Shown here: piece after piece, positions 7,838 through 16,373 of the stretch
How positions within the stretch are numbered: position 1 is the first letter of the stretch
Layout: the number at the start of each line of letters is the position of its first letter
Assembly (NCBI RefSeq): GCF_018129085.1
Contig: NZ_JAAGBB010000009.1
Location: forward strand, 62,001 to 126,000
Direction of reading: 5' to 3'
DNA: 64,000 nucleotides
DNA from: Plastoroseomonas hellenica
GTDB lineage: Bacteria; Pseudomonadota; Alphaproteobacteria; Acetobacterales; Acetobacteraceae
Notes under the pieces: generated by a model
Databases searched by the model: none
Told to the model about the DNA's origin: nothing
What the model saw: the letters and a program-made list of their open reading frames with translations, nothing else
Program-made: the position numbers and the translations under genes

Positions 7838-9937
7838 ATGGCCGACTTCACAACCGAAGTCCGGGAACGGTTCAAAGCGACGAGCAAGGACCGCGCGGCA
7901 GTGCGGCGCCTCGTCGCTGCCGGGCGACGCGTGGACGCGGAGCCGAGCATCGACCGCAGCCGGGCCTTCGTCCGCCGCCGCATGCGCCGGGTCGCGCCGC
8001 GCGGCCCGGAAGCCTTTACCGGCGACATGATGGAGGCGCTCGGCACCAATTTCCTGTCGGAAGGGGCGCAGATCCGCCGCGCCGTTGGTTATGTCGAGGT
8101 CAACGCTCCACGGCGCTCGGTGACCGGCAGCGGCTTCCTGATCGGCGCCGGCCTTTTCATCACCAATTGCCACGTCATCGAGGACGCGGCCGCGGCCCGC
8201 GGCACCCAGGTCATTTTCGACAAGGAGATCGACGAGCTGGGTCGACCACGCGCGACGACGACCTTCCTGCTCGACCCCGACCGCCTGCTGCTGCTCTCGC
8301 CGCCTGAGGAGCTGGACTATGCCGTGGTCGCGCTGGGCCAGCGCAGCAACGGCATGGCGATGCCGGAGGAGCTCGGCTTCTGCGCGCTGTCCGACAGTCC
8401 GGACCGCCATGCACTCGGCATCAACGTCAACATCATCCAGCATCCGCGCGGCTGGTCGAAGATGGCGGCGCTGCGCAAGAATCTGCTCGTCGCGCGAACC
8501 GACACAACCTTGCACTACGAGACCGACACCGACCAGGGCTCCTCCGGCGCCCCGGTCTTCAACGATGACTGGGACGTCATCGCCCTGCATCACTGGGGCG
8601 AACCCTTCCTCGCCATCGAGGATGACAATGGGCATCCGATCGGCGGCAACCTGAACGAAGGCGTGCGGATCAGCGCCATCTACCGCGACCTCGAGGCCAG
8701 ACTGACGAAGCTGGATGCAGAAGGCGGCAAGCTGCTGGCCCAGGCGCTCGACAAGGGAAAGCCGCAGACGGCCCTCACCGGCGCCCGGCGCCTCACCCCG
8801 CCCCGCCCCGCCGTCCATCGCGAAGAAGCGCACAGCCTGATTGGAGCCAAGCCCATGAGCACACCCTCCGAGCCCGGCACCATCCGCATCACCCTGCCAC
8901 TCGAGATCACGATCCGGATCGGCGATGGCATGGCGCCGGCGCTGCAGGCCCCGGCCGTCGTCGTGACGCCGCCAGCGCGAAGCCTGACACGGGCAGCGGA
9001 GGCGCTGCGCCGCGACAACGACTACGCCAATCGCGAAGGTTACGATGCGGACTTCATCGCCGGCCACGCCCTGCCGCTGCCCAAGCTGAATGCGCGGCTG
9101 AAGAAACAGCTCGCGCCGCTGCGCGACGGCGAACCGGATGCGAAGGATGGCGAGCTGAAATACGTGCATTTCAGCGTCAAGGTGAACAAGATCCGGCAGA
9201 TGGCGATCTTCACCGCCACCAATATCGACGGCGAGACCTATCTCGCCGTGAACCGCAAGACCGGCGCGGTCGAGGATGCGGCCGAGGGCGACACCTGGTT
9301 CAACGATCCCCGCGTCAGCGGCAGCTTCGTGCTCGGCCAGCCCTTCTACGGCGAATGGTCGCACCTCTTCGACCGCGGCCACCTGACGCGGCGCAGCGAT
9401 CCGACCTGGGGCGATGCGGAAGACGCGGAGCGCGCCAACGCGGATACCTTCCACTTCACCAACTGCTCCCCCCAGCATTTCCGCTTCAACCAGGCGGCGC
9501 GCTTCTGGCAGGGCGCCGAACGCTACGTTCTGGAGAATGGCGTACTGGCGGCCGGGCAGGGCAAGCGGATCTCGGTATTCCAGGGGCCGATCTTCGACGA
9601 CCGGATCGATCTTTCGGCCGGCGAGGTGCAGATCCCCTCCTGCTTCTTCAAGATCGTCGCCTGGGAAGGCGCCGACGGCCTGAAATCGGTCGGGCTCGTC
9701 GTCGACCAGAAGAATCTCCTCGCCGAAGAACGGAGGTTCATCGGCACGCCGAACGACCTGCCCTCGGTTGATGTGGCCCAGTGGCGGGTGAACATCGACA
9801 CGATCGAGAAACGCACCGGACTCGATTTCGGCGATGCGATCCGCGATGCCGACACGATCCGCACGAACGGCCAGCCGCTGGTGGGCGGAGAAGCGCAGAT
9901 CCTGGTGCGCGACTTCGCCGATCTGCTGCCGGTGTAA
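7838..9937 (+). CDS. Trypsin-like serine protease fused to a DRGH-type nonspecific endonuclease
   Basis: One 699-residue chain with two enzymes. The start at 7838 (MADFTTEV) follows a GGCAAAGGGGGTG leader. Residues about 90-310 form a chymotrypsin-fold protease: His112 in TNCHVIED, Asp160 in LDYAVVAL and Ser236 in DQGSSGAPV complete a catalytic triad. A polar linker (about 320-345) leads to a beta-rich piece (IRITLPLEITIRIGDG) and then a beta-beta-alpha-metal nuclease of the NucA/EndoG type, with the DRGH motif at 512-515 (His515 general base), Asn542 in FTNCSPQ and Asn551 as likely metal ligand. There is no signal peptide, so both activities are probably cytosolic. It stands alone: no immunity, transport or secretion gene adjoins it. 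A protease-controlled suicide or anti-phage nuclease is the obvious hypothesis but is not shown by the sequence. Confidence 0.85.
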   Translation: MADFTTEVRERFKATSKDRAAVRRLVAAGRRVDAEPSIDRSRAFVRRRMRRVAPRGPEAFTGDMMEALGTNFLSEGAQIRRAVGYVEVNAPRRSVTGSGFLIGAGLFITNCHVIEDAAAARGTQVIFDKEIDELGRPRATTTFLLDPDRLLLLSPPEELDYAVVALGQRSNGMAMPEELGFCALSDSPDRHALGINVNIIQHPRGWSKMAALRKNLLVARTDTTLHYETDTDQGSSGAPVFNDDWDVIALHHWGEPFLAIEDDNGHPIGGNLNEGVRISAIYRDLEARLTKLDAEGGKLLAQALDKGKPQTALTGARRLTPPRPAVHREEAHSLIGAKPMSTPSEPGTIRITLPLEITIRIGDGMAPALQAPAVVVTPPARSLTRAAEALRRDNDYANREGYDADFIAGHALPLPKLNARLKKQLAPLRDGEPDAKDGELKYVHFSVKVNKIRQMAIFTATNIDGETYLAVNRKTGAVEDAAEGDTWFNDPRVSGSFVLGQPFYGEWSHLFDRGHLTRRSDPTWGDAEDAERANADTFHFTNCSPQHFRFNQAARFWQGAERYVLENGVLAAGQGKRISVFQGPIFDDRIDLSAGEVQIPSCFFKIVAWEGADGLKSVGLVVDQKNLLAEERRFIGTPNDLPSVDVAQWRVNIDTIEKRTGLDFGDAIRDADTIRTNGQPLVGGEAQILVRDFADLLPV
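8843..8857 (+). promoter_or_regulatory. Internal ribosome binding site and ATG before the nuclease half
   Basis: GGAG at 8843-8846 is spaced eight bases from an in-frame ATG at 8855 (codon 340 of the fusion). Translation from it would give a 360-residue product (MSTPSEPGTIRITL...) containing only the nuclease region without the protease. The sequence after this ATG reads like a natural protein N-terminus. Confidence 0.4.
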
Positions 9938-10010
9938 GAGCCCGCGACGGTCGGTTGTCGGCCGGTGAAAAGCCCGTATCCTCTCGATCAAGATCCTGGA
10001 GGAACACGGA

Positions 10011-10988
10011 ATGACGACACGCCGCACCCTGCTCGCCACGTCACTCGCGCTGCCGGCGCTGGCCCGCGGCGCCGCCGCGCAGGGGCAATGGCCGGAACGC
10101 GTGGTGCGGGTGATCGTGCCCTGGCCGCCCGGCGGCTCCACCGACGTGATGGCGCGCATCCTGTCCGAACAGCTCAGCCAGAAGCTCAGGCAGAATTTCG
10201 TCGTCGAGAACCGGCCCGGCGCCGGCGGCAATATCGGCCACGACGCCATCGCGAAAGCCACGCCGGACGGCTACACCCAGGGCCCGATCACGGTCGGCGG
10301 GTGGTCGATCAACCAGTATCTCTATTCGCGCCTGCCCTATGACCCGGACCGCGACATCACCCCGGTCTCGATGCACTGGGAGCTGCCGAACATCCTGGTG
10401 GTCTCGGCGCAGCACAACCCGACGCAGAGCTTCGCGGAGTTCCTCACCTGGGCGAAGGCGCAGCGCAACGGCGTCAGCTATGGCAGCCCGGGCGTCGGCA
10501 CCACCGGGCACCTCTCGGGCTCCATGTTCTGCAACCGCATGGGCATCGACGGCCAGCACGTGCCGTTCCGCGGCGCCGCGCAGATCATTCCGGCGCTGCT
10601 CTCCGGTGACTTGACCTTCGCACTCGACAACCTCGCGAGCTACGTGCCGGTGATCGCCGAAGGCCGGCTTCGCGCCTTCGTCATCTCCGGCGCCGAGCGC
10701 TGGCCGACGCTGCCCAACATCCCCGTGATGCGGGAGGTCGGAGTCGAGGATTTCGTCGTCACCTCCTGGTGCGCCTGGGCCGTGCCGAACGGCGTGCCGC
10801 AGCCGATCATCAACCGCGTGAACACCGCCATGAAGGAAGTGACCGACAGCCCAGAGCAGCAGCAGCGCTTCCTGCGCGCCGGCGCCCGCACCGTCTGGGC
10901 GACGCCGGAGGACACGCTGGCCCGCGCCCGGCGCGAGCGCAGCATGTGGCAGGAGTTGGTCCGTATCTCCGGCGCCCGGCTGGAATAA
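10011..10988 (+). CDS. Tripartite tricarboxylate transporter substrate-binding protein (Bug family)
   Basis: A 325-residue periplasmic receptor with GGAGG 6-10 bases before the ATG. The signal MTTRRTLLATSLALPALARG is twin-arginine-like and cleaved near AAAQ. The mature part opens with QWPERVVRVIVPWPPGG and has ENRPGAGGNIGHD and the late GARLE ending seen in this family. One departure is GPITVGGWSINQYLY, where many homologues have a longer methionine-rich loop. It lies between the protease-nuclease gene and a phosphatase with no transporter membrane subunits nearby, so it is an orphan receptor with unknown ligand. Confidence 0.88.
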   Translation: MTTRRTLLATSLALPALARGAAAQGQWPERVVRVIVPWPPGGSTDVMARILSEQLSQKLRQNFVVENRPGAGGNIGHDAIAKATPDGYTQGPITVGGWSINQYLYSRLPYDPDRDITPVSMHWELPNILVVSAQHNPTQSFAEFLTWAKAQRNGVSYGSPGVGTTGHLSGSMFCNRMGIDGQHVPFRGAAQIIPALLSGDLTFALDNLASYVPVIAEGRLRAFVISGAERWPTLPNIPVMREVGVEDFVVTSWCAWAVPNGVPQPIINRVNTAMKEVTDSPEQQQRFLRAGARTVWATPEDTLARARRERSMWQELVRISGARLE

Positions 10989-11100
10989 TGCTGGCGGCAC
11001 GAGTAGTTGCTCGTGCCGAGCGCCCGAATGGGCGCCGCCGGTAGTCCGGCGAAGCCAAGGCCGGCGGAGCCGGCCGCCCGGCGTTTGAGGGGGCGTCGGT
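10989..11100 (-). repeat. Dispersed hairpin repeat, copy C (inverted, diverged)
   Basis: Read on the minus strand, 11100 downward gives CCTCAAACGCCGGGC, then CCGCCGGCCTTGGCTTCG, matching the opening of the repeats at 2410 and 26041. The central CGGGGCCGC stem of the other copies is not retained; instead there are short inverted pieces such as GGCACGAGTAGTTGCTCGTGCC (two arms of nine bases around 10996-11017). It fills most of the gap between the Bug gene and the phosphatase. Confidence 0.55.
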
Positions 11101-11148
11101 CGCTCTTCGGGATCGACGCCACTCGTATAATGCGTCCCGGGACGCTAC

Positions 11149-11817
11149 ATGGGCGGCATGCCGGACGCCGCCCTCCCCGCCGCCAGGCCGCCCCGCCGGC
11201 GCTGGCTCAACAGCCTTTTCGTCGACCATGCGCTGCTGCGCATCGGCTGGCGGAACTGGGGCGTGGTGGCGCCAGGGCGGCTGTATCGGTCGAACCACCC
11301 CCTACCCTGGCAGATCCGCGCCGCGCAGCGGCGTTTCGGCATCCGGACCATCATCAACCTGCGCGGCCATCGCCTGGATTGCGGGTCGGATGCGCTGGGG
11401 CGGACGGCGGCGGCTTCACTCGGCCTGACCCATATCGACGCTCCCTTCGAAAGCCGTGGGGCGCCGCACAAGGACCGGATCCTGCGCCTGGTGGATATCC
11501 TGACGCGGGTCGAGGAGCCGATCCTGATCCACTGCAAGTCGGGCGCCGATCGCACCGGGCTGGTGGCCGGCATCTGGCTGCTGCTGCAGGGCCGGTCGGC
11601 CGCCGAAGCCGCGGCACAGCTCACCCTGCGGCACGGCCATGTCCGCCAGGGCAAGACCGGCATCCTGGACGCCTTCTTCGCCGAGTACGCGAAGGCCGGG
11701 GACAAGCCCTTCCTCGACTGGCTGCGCGAGGACTACGACGAAGCAGCGCTCCGTGCGCAGTTCCGCAGCCAGCCCTGGGCGGACCGGCTCCTGGACGGCG
11801 TGCTCAGGCGGGAATGA
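11149..11817 (+). CDS. Dual-specificity/tyrosine-type protein phosphatase
   Basis: A 222-residue protein of the cysteine-phosphatase fold. The signature HCKSGADRTG puts the nucleophile at Cys129 and the phosphate-binding arginine at Arg135; a preceding strand INLRGHR and the loop HIDAPFES, which may carry the general acid Asp, match the bacterial DSP-like family (PTP with a short variable lid). No membrane segment or signal is present, so it is cytosolic. Substrate unknown: it could act on phosphotyrosine proteins, as in exopolysaccharide control, or on small phosphates. An alternative start at 11158 is possible. It converges on the ABC exporter gene with about 40 bases between the ends. Confidence 0.8.
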   Translation: MGGMPDAALPAARPPRRRWLNSLFVDHALLRIGWRNWGVVAPGRLYRSNHPLPWQIRAAQRRFGIRTIINLRGHRLDCGSDALGRTAAASLGLTHIDAPFESRGAPHKDRILRLVDILTRVEEPILIHCKSGADRTGLVAGIWLLLQGRSAAEAAAQLTLRHGHVRQGKTGILDAFFAEYAKAGDKPFLDWLREDYDEAALRAQFRSQPWADRLLDGVLRRE

Positions 11818-11859
11818 ACGTGCCGGCTTGAGGCCACTTCGGCCGCAAAGCCCAGGCGA

Positions 11860-13626
11860 TCAAACGGCAAGCACGTCCGAAAAGGCTTGGGTGCGGACCA
11901 GCCGGGCATAGAGGCCGCCGGCCGCCATCAGCGCGGCATGATCGCCCTGCTCCACCGCGCGGCCATTCTCCATCGCGACGATCAGGTCGGCATCGCGCAC
12001 GGTGGACAGCCGGTGCGCGATGACGAGCGTGGTGCGCCCGGCACGGAGCCGGGCAAGTGCTTCCTGCACCAGCCTCTCATTCTCGGCGTCGAGCGCGCTG
12101 GTCGCCTCGTCCAGCAGCAGGATGCGCGGGTTGCGCAGCAGCGCGCGGGCCAGCGAGACGCGTTGCCGCTGCCCGCCCGAAAGGCGGGAACCGCCGGAGC
12201 CGAGCACCGTGTCGTAGCCCTGCGGCAGGGCGGCCAGGAACTCATGCGCCGCGGCGGCACGGGCGGCGTCCTCCACCGCGGCGCGCGTCGCGCCGGGGCG
12301 GCCATTGGCGATATTCGCGAAAGCCGTATCGTCGAAGATCACCGCCTCCTGCCCGACATAGGCGATGGCGTCGCGCAGGCTGACGAGGGTGACGCTGCGG
12401 ATATCGGTACCGTCGATGCGGATCACGCCCTCCGTCACGTCGTGCAGGCGCGGCACGAGCGCGAGCGCCGTGGACTTGCCAGCGCCGGAAGGGCCGACCA
12501 GCGCCACGGTGCGGCCGGGCTCCGCGATGAAGGCCAGGCCGGTCAGCGCCGCATCCGTGCCGCCGCCCTCGTAGCGGAAGCCGACGGCATCGAATTCGAT
12601 GCGGCCCCTGCCTTCCGGCAGCGGCACCGCGCCGGCGGCGTCGACGATGCGCGGGCGTTCATCGATCACCGCATAGACGCGGGCGAGGCCCGCCAGGCCT
12701 TCCTGCAGCGCCGCATTCAGCGACCCCAGCGCGCGCACGGGGCGGGAGGCGATCAGCAGGGCCGCGACGAAGCCGGTGAACTCGCCGATGGTCCCGGCGC
12801 CCGAGCTGACCCGCCAGCCGAGGAAAGCGATGACGGCCGCGACCGCGATGCCGCCCAGCGCTTCCAGCATCGGGTCGAGGCTGGAGCGGGTGCGGGCGAT
12901 GCTCTGCAGGCTGTCGCGCAGCCCCGCGAAGATGCGGGCGGCGCGCGCCTCCTCCTGGTCCTCCAGCCGATAGGCGCGGACCACCCGCGCGGCGGCGAAG
13001 CTTTCGGTCAGCACCGCGGCGGTCTCGCCCACCCGGTCCTGCACGCCGCTGGAGGCGCGGCGGATGCGCTTGCCGAGCTTGGTGATCGGCAGGATCGCGA
13101 TCGGGTACATCAGCCCGGCGATCAGCGAGAGCTGCCAGTCGAGCCACACCATCGAACCGATCAGCCCGACCACGGTCAGCACATCGGCGATGGCGTTGAT
13201 GGATTTGGTCAAGGCTTCCCGGATCATCGCGGCATCAGCGGTGAAGCGGGCCGCATGGCGCGCCGGCGCATCACGCGCCACCGTCGCGAGATCGGCCCGG
13301 GTGAGCGCCCGGAACAGGTCCTGCTGCAGCCCCTCGATGACGCGCAGCACCACCGACTGGATCGCCACCGCCTGGCCGTACTGGGCCGCGGATTTCGCGA
13401 GGGTGACCGCGATGATCGCCGGCGGGATGAGCCAGAGCAGATCCATCCGGTTCGCGGTGAACAGGTCGAAGCTCTGCTGGATCACCACTGGATAGAGGGC
13501 GGTCAGCCCCGCCATCACCACCGTGCAGACCAGCGCCAGCACGATCCCCGGACGGTGCCGGCGGACCTGCTCCTGCCAGAGACGCAGGGTGAGGAGGCGG
13601 GTGGACGCGGGAAGCGGCTTGGCCAT
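11860..13626 (-). CDS. ABC exporter, fused membrane and ATPase domains (MsbA-like)
   Basis: A 588-residue half-transporter. Residues 1-320 hold six membrane segments of the ABC type-1 exporter fold; residues 340-588 form the ATPase with Walker A GPSGAGKST near 378, signature LSGGQRQR near 482, Walker B ILLLDEATSALD and the switch histidine in IAHRLSTV. Such homodimers export lipids, lipid A precursors, drugs or peptides. MsbA itself is a reasonable comparison because of length and domain order, but the neighbours (phosphatase, CCA-adding enzyme) do not confirm a lipid A role, and no lpxK follows. A palindromic hairpin at 13647-13674 lies in its leader. Confidence 0.85.
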   Translation of the reverse strand: MAKPLPASTRLLTLRLWQEQVRRHRPGIVLALVCTVVMAGLTALYPVVIQQSFDLFTANRMDLLWLIPPAIIAVTLAKSAAQYGQAVAIQSVVLRVIEGLQQDLFRALTRADLATVARDAPARHAARFTADAAMIREALTKSINAIADVLTVVGLIGSMVWLDWQLSLIAGLMYPIAILPITKLGKRIRRASSGVQDRVGETAAVLTESFAAARVVRAYRLEDQEEARAARIFAGLRDSLQSIARTRSSLDPMLEALGGIAVAAVIAFLGWRVSSGAGTIGEFTGFVAALLIASRPVRALGSLNAALQEGLAGLARVYAVIDERPRIVDAAGAVPLPEGRGRIEFDAVGFRYEGGGTDAALTGLAFIAEPGRTVALVGPSGAGKSTALALVPRLHDVTEGVIRIDGTDIRSVTLVSLRDAIAYVGQEAVIFDDTAFANIANGRPGATRAAVEDAARAAAAHEFLAALPQGYDTVLGSGGSRLSGGQRQRVSLARALLRNPRILLLDEATSALDAENERLVQEALARLRAGRTTLVIAHRLSTVRDADLIVAMENGRAVEQGDHAALMAAGGLYARLVRTQAFSDVLAV

Positions 13627-13637
13627 GGGCGCGGCTT

Positions 13638-13684
13638 AGAGCAGATCCCGTTCGGGTGAAATCACCCGAACGGGTGAAGATGCT
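13638..13684. repeat. Palindromic repeat in the leader of the ABC exporter
   Basis: A perfect inverted repeat, CCCGTTCGGGTGA (13647-13659) and TCACCCGAACGGG (13662-13674), is nested in weaker flanks AGAGCA and TGCTC. It lies about 20 bases before the exporter start and has no T-tract. The outer AGAGCA...TGCTC resembles the ends of the repeat at 45936-46038. The rest of 13685-13885, before the cca stop, shows no gene. Confidence 0.6.
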
Positions 13685-13885
13685 CGCAAAACAAAAAGGT
13701 TGGAGCGGCCGAAGTGGGCGCCGCGAAGCTGAAGCCGCTCCCGCTGGTGCGGCGGTGATGCGCCGGCGGCCCGCCCCGGGGCCGCGGCGCCTTTCGAATT
13801 TCCGCTTGCGCCGGGCAAGGCGATGCAGTAGTTCTCTTTTTGTTCCGAGTGGTCAGACAGGCGGCGGGGTCGATCCCCCTCTCCC

Positions 13886-15082
13886 CTAGGCCCCGTCGTC
13901 TGCTTCTCGGAGACGCCGCGCGAGTTCGGCGCGGCAAGCTTCGGCGTCGTCGACGCAGCCCCGGTCCATCCACCATTCGCGCACGGCGGCCAGCAAGGCG
14001 CCGACCCTGGGGCCTGGCGCAGCGCCGAGCGCCAGTGCGTCGCGCCCATGCAGCGGGAATTCCGGGACCGGCAGGGCCATCAGACGGGCACGAAGCAGCG
14101 TGCGGTCGGTACCCTCCCGCGCCTCGGCCAGTGCCGTGCGGGCCAGCAAGGCGTCCCGACCATGGATCGCAAGAGAGCGTCGGAGCATGGCGTCGTCGCC
14201 CTCCGGCGCCGGACCGCGTGTTGCGGCGAGCGTTGCTTCCTCGGCCCGGGAGAGCTTCAGGCGGCGGGCCAGGCCCGCGATGTCGGCATCGTCCCGCAGC
14301 AGGGCCGAAAGGCGGAGCAGCGGGTCCGCCGCGGCGATCCGGGCCAGCACGTCCGGTGGACCGGCCTCCGGCAGGATGGCGGGCAGCACGCCGGTCGTGG
14401 CCATCAGGGCCAGCGACTCGGCGGCCAGTGGCCCGGCGAGAAGACGCTTCAGCTCCATCCAGACCCGCTCGACCGAAAGCCGCGCCAGGCCCGGGACCGC
14501 GGCCCGGATGGCCGCCAGGGCGTCCGCATCAGGCGCGCCGCGGCCGTAGCGCGCCTGGAACCGGAAGAAACGGAGCGCGCGCAGATAGTCTTCGGCCAGC
14601 CGCGTCGCGGGGTCGCCCACGAAGCGCACCCGCCCGGCCGCCAGATCTTCCCGCCCCCCGAAATAGTCGAACAGCGCGCCATCCGGGGCGAGCGACAGGG
14701 CGTTGATGGTGAAGTCGCGCCGCGCCGCATCCTGCCGCCAGTCGGTGGTCCATTCGACCTCCGCGTGGCGGCCATCGGTCGCGATGTCACGGCGAAGCGC
14801 CGTGACCTCCACCGGCACGCCGCCGCGGACCGCGGTGACGGTGCCATGCGCCAGCCCGGTCTCGATCACCTTGAGGCCGGCGGCGCGCAGCAGGCGGGCG
14901 ATCTCCTCCGGCGGCAGCGGGGCCGCGACATCGACATCATGTACCGGCAGCCCGGCCAGCGCGTCGCGCACCGCGCCGCCGACCGCGCGGCTGCCGGGCA
15001 AGGCGGCCAGCACGGCCGCAGGGGCCGGCTCCGCCAGGGCCGGCGGCGGCGGGACATGGGCGACAGGCCGATCGGCACTCAC
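13886..15082 (-). CDS. cca: CCA tRNA nucleotidyltransferase / poly(A) polymerase family
   Basis: A 398-residue class II nucleotidyltransferase that adds or repairs the CCA end of tRNAs. The head domain has SRAVGGAVRDAL and the two catalytic aspartates in HDVDVA (residues about 48-52), then RDFTINALSL and the RNA-binding arginine motif RFVGDPATRLAEDYLRALRFFRF. The C-terminal part is helical and lacks an obvious HD phosphohydrolase motif. Length suits the alphaproteobacterial short form. Its start overlaps the stop of the DUF6111 gene by four bases (ATGA), so the two are co-translated. Gene order downstream of a peptide importer suggests read-through transcription but no functional link. Confidence 0.9.
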   Translation of the reverse strand: MSADRPVAHVPPPPALAEPAPAAVLAALPGSRAVGGAVRDALAGLPVHDVDVAAPLPPEEIARLLRAAGLKVIETGLAHGTVTAVRGGVPVEVTALRRDIATDGRHAEVEWTTDWRQDAARRDFTINALSLAPDGALFDYFGGREDLAAGRVRFVGDPATRLAEDYLRALRFFRFQARYGRGAPDADALAAIRAAVPGLARLSVERVWMELKRLLAGPLAAESLALMATTGVLPAILPEAGPPDVLARIAAADPLLRLSALLRDDADIAGLARRLKLSRAEEATLAATRGPAPEGDDAMLRRSLAIHGRDALLARTALAEAREGTDRTLLRARLMALPVPEFPLHGRDALALGAAPGPRVGALLAAVREWWMDRGCVDDAEACRAELARRLREADDGA

Positions 15083-15324
15083 CGGACCGGCTCCGTATGC
15101 CCGGGGATGATGCGGCCATCCTGCACATGCGGTGCCACGTAGTGGCCCGGGGCTTCGCGGCGGGACAGGCCGTACCAGGCGGCGAAGCCGACAGCGGCCA
15201 GCACCGCCACGGCCGCGAAGATCAGCACCGCGGCGGAGGGCTCACCGTCCGGGTTCCGCTTTCGCCACAGGACGAAGGCCGCGAAGGGGAGCAGGAAGAA
15301 CAGGATGGCGACGACGAAGGACAC
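15079..15324 (-). CDS. DUF6111-type small membrane protein
   Basis: An 81-residue inner-membrane protein with two hydrophobic segments (about 1-18 and 30-48) separated by WRKRNPDGEPS, and a polar tail ending IIPGHTEPVR. This matches the small DUF6111 family, often found directly before the CCA-adding enzyme in alphaproteobacteria. No function is known. It overlaps cca by four bases and follows the ABC ATPase gene by 26 bases on the same strand. Confidence 0.65.
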   Translation of the reverse strand: MSFVVAILFFLLPFAAFVLWRKRNPDGEPSAAVLIFAAVAVLAAVGFAAWYGLSRREAPGHYVAPHVQDGRIIPGHTEPVR

Positions 15325-15350
15325 GACGCCATCCTAACCACAAAACGCAG

Positions 15351-16373
15351 TCAGGAGGCGTCGTTGAGGTGGCAGGCGCTGATATGACCGGGTGCGATCT
15401 CCCGGAGCGCCGGACGTTCCACCTTGCAACGCGGCATGGCATGCGGGCAGCGCGGATGGAAATGGCAACCGGGCGGCGGGTTCAGCGGCGAAGGGATCTC
15501 GCCCTGCACCACCGAGAAGGCGCGCTTGCGGGAGTCGATCCGCGGCACCGCCGAAAGCAGCGACACGGTGTAGGGGTGGTTGGCGCGGGCGAAGACCTCG
15601 GCCGCCGGCGCGGATTCCACCACGCGGCCGAGATACATGATGACGACGCGATCGGAGAGGTGTTCCACCACGCCGAGGTCGTGGCTGATGAACAGATAGG
15701 TGAGGTCCAGCTCCCGCCGCAGCTTCATGAAGAGGTTCAGGATCTGCGCCTGGATCGACACGTCGAGTGCCGCCACCGCCTCGTCACAGACCAGGAAGTC
15801 GGGTTTCACCGCGAGCGCGCGGGCGATGCCGATGCGCTGGCGCTGCCCGCCCGAGAACTGGTGCGGATAGCGGCGCTTCAGCGCCGGGTCGAGCCCGGCG
15901 CGCCGCAGTTGCTCGTCCACATAGTCGTTCCAGTCGCGGCCGGAGACGATGCCATGCACATGCGGCGCCTCACCCACGATGTCAGCGACCCGCATGCGCG
16001 GGTTCAGCGAGGCGTAGGGATCCTGGAATATCATCTGCGTGCGCAGCTTCGCCTCGCGCGCATCCTGGGTGTTCAGCACCGTGATGTCGCGCCCCTGGCG
16101 CAGCACGGTGCCGTCCGAGGGCGGCAGGATGCCGGCGACCATGCGCCCGAGCGTCGACTTGCCGCAGCCGGATTCACCGACCAGCCCGACCACCTCACCC
16201 TTGGCGATGCTTAGGTCGACGCCGTCGACGGCGTGCACGATTTCTTCCCGCACCGGCGCGCCCAGGCGCTTGGCGATGCGGCCGGCGAAGTCGAGCTTCT
16301 TCTCGAAGCGGCGGCTGATGCCGCGCAGCTCGATCATCGGCGCAGCGGCGGGGGCCAGGGTCGTGGCACTCAT
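15351..16373 (-). CDS. Dipeptide/oligopeptide ABC importer ATPase 2 (DppF-like)
   Basis: A 340-residue cytosolic ATPase. Walker A is GESGCGKSTLG near residue 72, the signature is [15 protein letters not shown] and Walker B reads LVCDEAVAALDVS. The C-terminal oligopeptide-transporter extension is present with HFHPRCPHAMPRC, whose cysteines ligate a cluster in some homologues. The start at 16373 (MSATTLAP) overlaps the previous ATPase gene's stop by four bases (ATGA). Last gene of the import operon 19350-15351 reading leftward. It powers uptake of peptides or other small substrates delivered by the binding proteins encoded upstream. Confidence 0.9.
   Translation of the reverse strand: MSATTLAPAAAPMIELRGISRRFEKKLDFAGRIAKRLGAPVREEIVHAVDGVDLSIAKGEVVGLVGESGCGKSTLGRMVAGILPPSDGTVLRQGRDITVLNTQDAREAKLRTQMIFQDPYASLNPRMRVADIVGEAPHVHGIVSGRDWNDYVDEQLRRAGLDPALKRRYPHQFSGGQRQRIGIARALAVKPDFLVCDEAVAALDVSIQAQILNLFMKLRRELDLTYLFISHDLGVVEHLSDRVVIMYLGRVVESAPAAEVFARANHPYTVSLLSAVPRIDSRKRAFSVVQGEIPSPLNPPPGCHFHPRCPHAMPRCKVERPALREIAPGHISACHLNDAS

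Noticed and set aside
5395-8049. An 884-codon minus-strand frame opposite the molybdenum subunit
   Set aside because: Antisense shadow; the plus strand carries the Tat signal and catalytic Glu.
7640-10261. An 873-codon minus-strand open frame across the protease-nuclease gene
   Set aside because: It mirrors the plus-strand gene in a GC-rich sequence where antisense stop codons are rare; its translation has no family motif, and the plus strand carries complete catalytic motifs.
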